From assembly GCF_900604535.1 (NCBI RefSeq), contig NZ_UWOT01000001.1, positions 329,949 through 393,948 of the forward strand: 64,000 nt of DNA, read 5' to 3'. Made by a program: the position numbers and the translations under genes. The notes under the pieces are model-generated. The model was not told where the DNA came from. It saw only the letters and a program-made list of their open reading frames with translations, and ran no database searches. The first letter of the stretch is position 1, and each line of letters starts with the position of its first letter. The stretch is from Romboutsia_E sp900604535 (GTDB lineage: Bacteria > Bacillota > Clostridia > Peptostreptococcales > Peptostreptococcaceae). Below, in pieces: positions 62,247 to 64,000 of the stretch.

Positions 62247-63176
62247 TTAAATAAATATAAAATATCCTATATTTCTTGCTAATCCATTTTTATAAAACTT
62301 ATTTTTAACTACAGATGCTTTTCTACCAATTAAACCTTTATCTTTTAAGCTATAAAATTCAATTAGTGTATTTTTTTGCTCTTTAGTTAAATCATTTTTA
62401 TATACATCATAGAAGCTTTTAGCTTGAACAAGAGTGTCATTTATACTCTTCGTTATCTTATTTACATTACTTAACTTACTTGTATAATATTTTAAACTCT
62501 TATAATTATGTGCTCCAACTTCATTTCCACCATGTTGTCTATATAACATAGTCTGCTTATTTACAATACCTATTTGCCCAAAACAACTTGCTACTAATCC
62601 TATCCACCAATCGTGCATTATACATCCTTGTGGTATATTAGTACTCATTTCCATTAATTTCCTGTTCATCATCATAGTACATCCAGTAATGTTGTTTTGT
62701 ACTAATAAATTATTTAATGCTCTTTTATTTGCATCAAGTTTTTGGTACTCCCAGAAAGATTCATTTAAAATATTTAAGTTAGAATCAACAACTTTTAAAT
62801 CTGTATGCACTAATATTGGAGTATTTTTAGAATACTTTTCTTCTAGTCTTTTCATCTCATCAAAAGTTAATTGTATTTTTTCATTAATCCAAAAATCATC
62901 TTGGTCTGCAAACATACAATAATCATTTTTCGAATATTTCATTAACTCTGCAAAGTTAAGCTTTGCTCCTAATCCTCTTTTTCCGTCTTCTATTACAACT
63001 ATTTTTTCTGGATACTTATTTGCGTATTCCTTTATTACGCTTAGCGTATTATCTTTAGAACCATCATCTCTTATAAATAACTTCCAATCAGAATATGTTT
63101 GATTTATAATTGATTCGATTTGTTCTGAGACATACTTTTCTCCATTGTAAGTTGCCATCAAAATATCTATCATCAT
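62247..63176 (-). CDS. Family 2 glycosyltransferase (rhamnosyltransferase-like)
   Basis: 309 residues. IDILMATYNGEKYVSEQIES, FIRDDGSKDNT, CMFADQDDFW and TGCTMMMNRKLM are the blocks of the RfbN/WbbL-like GT2 group that often transfers rhamnose. The start is the first ATG of ATGATG after AGGAGTGTTA; the GTG two codons upstream lies inside that site. It belongs to a second glycan gene group that continues past the right edge. Confidence 0.9.
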   Translation of the reverse strand: MMIDILMATYNGEKYVSEQIESIINQTYSDWKLFIRDDGSKDNTLSVIKEYANKYPEKIVVIEDGKRGLGAKLNFAELMKYSKNDYCMFADQDDFWINEKIQLTFDEMKRLEEKYSKNTPILVHTDLKVVDSNLNILNESFWEYQKLDANKRALNNLLVQNNITGCTMMMNRKLMEMSTNIPQGCIMHDWWIGLVASCFGQIGIVNKQTMLYRQHGGNEVGAHNYKSLKYYTSKLSNVNKITKSINDTLVQAKSFYDVYKNDLTKEQKNTLIEFYSLKDKGLIGRKASVVKNKFYKNGLARNIGYFIFI

Positions 63177-63184
63177 TAACACTC

Positions 63185-64000
63185 CTAATTTACTATTTTA
63201 ATTTTTCTTAATAATACTACTACTTTATCAAAGCATCTTTTACTAAATAGTAAGCTAAATAATAAAGGATATACTAATTGGAAACTTAATCCTGAGAATG
63301 TGAACATATTTGAGAAGAAGTTTAGCATAGTAATAGTATTCATAATTGCCATTCCTGTTATAAGGAACTGACTATCATTACCTAATAAATATCTATATAC
63401 TAAAACAAGTAATGCAAAATATACATATATAAGTATAACTCCACCCCAGCCCGAGTTTACAAATGCACTTGAGAACATTGAGGAGACAGTAAGATGAGGA
63501 CTCACTTGTTTCACTTCATCATATTCTTGTGGTGATATACTCTCAATTCTTTTTCCTATAAAATCAGGTAATATAGATGTCTTTAAAAACTTTGATGTAT
63601 TTTCTAAATTTAATGGCACATTATTATAGTATCTTACATTTTCTTCAAAGTTAGCTAATGGAGATGTCATATATATATATCCCCAGAACATAGGCTTAGG
63701 AACTATTGAGTTTCTAAAGCTATCACTTGCTTCTCCTACTGCCATTATATAAGTACTATCATTTACATTTCCTTTAGTATCATGATTATAGTTAGACCTT
63801 ACATTACCCATTATTCCAAATATATATATAAATACTATTGCAAATATAGATAAAAATGCTATATTCTTTAAGCTTAAAAGCCCCTTCCACATTTCTAATA
63901 CAAATACACTTACACAACTTATTACAATCATCATTAACATACCTCTGTTGTATGTAAGTAAACTTGGAAGTAAGTTAATTAAGAAATATACTATATATAT
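63185..64000 (-). CDS. O-antigen/oligosaccharide polymerase-like membrane protein (5' end outside window)
   Basis: At least 271 residues, with the frame open to the right edge (LLPSLLTYNRGM precedes the first in-window ATG at 63940). Hydrophobic segments, a long extracellular loop (DSTYIMAVGEASDSFRNSIV) and SPLANFEENVRYY suggest a Wzy-type polymerase of the kind found beside rhamnosyltransferases. The stop is 8 bp upstream of the GT2 start, so they are one operon. Confidence 0.75.
   Translation of the reverse strand: MYIVYFLINLLPSLLTYNRGMLMMIVISCVSVFVLEMWKGLLSLKNIAFLSIFAIVFIYIFGIMGNVRSNYNHDTKGNVNDSTYIMAVGEASDSFRNSIVPKPMFWGYIYMTSPLANFEENVRYYNNVPLNLENTSKFLKTSILPDFIGKRIESISPQEYDEVKQVSPHLTVSSMFSSAFVNSGWGGVILIYVYFALLVLVYRYLLGNDSQFLITGMAIMNTITMLNFFSNMFTFSGLSFQLVYPLLFSLLFSKRCFDKVVVLLRKIKIVN

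Noticed and set aside
1..64000. tRNA or rRNA genes
   Set aside because: No cloverleaf with GTTCRA-type T-loop or rRNA core segments was seen on either strand; rnpB is the only housekeeping RNA found.

Overview
The window is AT-rich DNA of a Gram-positive, low-GC clostridium. The best fit is the family Peptostreptococcaceae, a relative of Clostridioides difficile. Grounds: Shine-Dalgarno sequences of the GGAGG type throughout, A/T-ending codons, a selenoprotein gene, a c-di-GMP-II riboswitch, and a ptsI-ptsH-patatin-camA-amidase order that, from memory, matches the C. difficile camA neighbourhood. Species cannot be assigned from the sequence alone.

Layout. 1-2.9 kb: MarR regulator and a heterodimeric ABC drug exporter (the second subunit is cut by the window edge). 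3.4-5.1 kb: DUF4097 surface protein, a HesB/IscA-like selenoprotein with in-frame UGA and a bSECIS hairpin, and its UGA-free paralogue. 5.1-6.9 kb: BMP-type nucleoside-binding lipoprotein divergent from a YeiL-like Crp/Fnr regulator. 7-14.9 kb: ptsI, ptsH, two patatin phospholipases flanking a CamA-like orphan adenine methyltransferase, and a wall amidase. 15-18.1 kb: DUF4358 lipoprotein, MBOAT acyltransferase and DHHW/AlgX-like protein, a likely glycopolymer O-acylation set. 18.2-25.7 kb: wall hydrolases, galE, RNase P RNA, a LuxR-type regulator behind a c-di-GMP-II riboswitch, an LCP transferase and a SPOR amidase.

26-36.2 kb holds one co-directional block that reads as a RiPP (ribosomally made, modified peptide) locus: S26 peptidase, large fibro-slime secreted protein, 81-residue precursor, HPr-kinase-like kinase, radical SAM/SPASM enzyme, PqqD-like carrier, membrane-anchored protein, ABC exporter and a frameshifted nucleotidyltransferase. 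The mix of kinase and nucleotidyltransferase (as in paeninodin-type lasso clusters) with a radical SAM enzyme and a fibro-slime protein is the strongest candidate for an undescribed system.

36.3-55.6 kb is a Wzx/Wzy-type surface polysaccharide locus: priming sugar transferase, about ten glycosyltransferases, EpsG-type polymerase, flippase, pyruvyl transferase, CpsC/CpsD-like chain-length control and a CapD/FlaA1-type dehydratase. 55.9-64 kb: VanZ-like protein, a second LCP transferase, two hydrolases sharing 108-residue repeats, a glycosyltransferase and a truncated polymerase.

Two patterns cut across genes. Four long hairpins (6.9, 8.9, 13.9 and 18.2 kb) share an apical core but have unrelated, self-complementary arms. 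Four apparent single-base frameshifts, plus a fifth gene without a normal start, all lie between 26 and 51 kb in peptide- or glycan-modifying genes; they are either pseudogenes, switching sites or sequencing errors.
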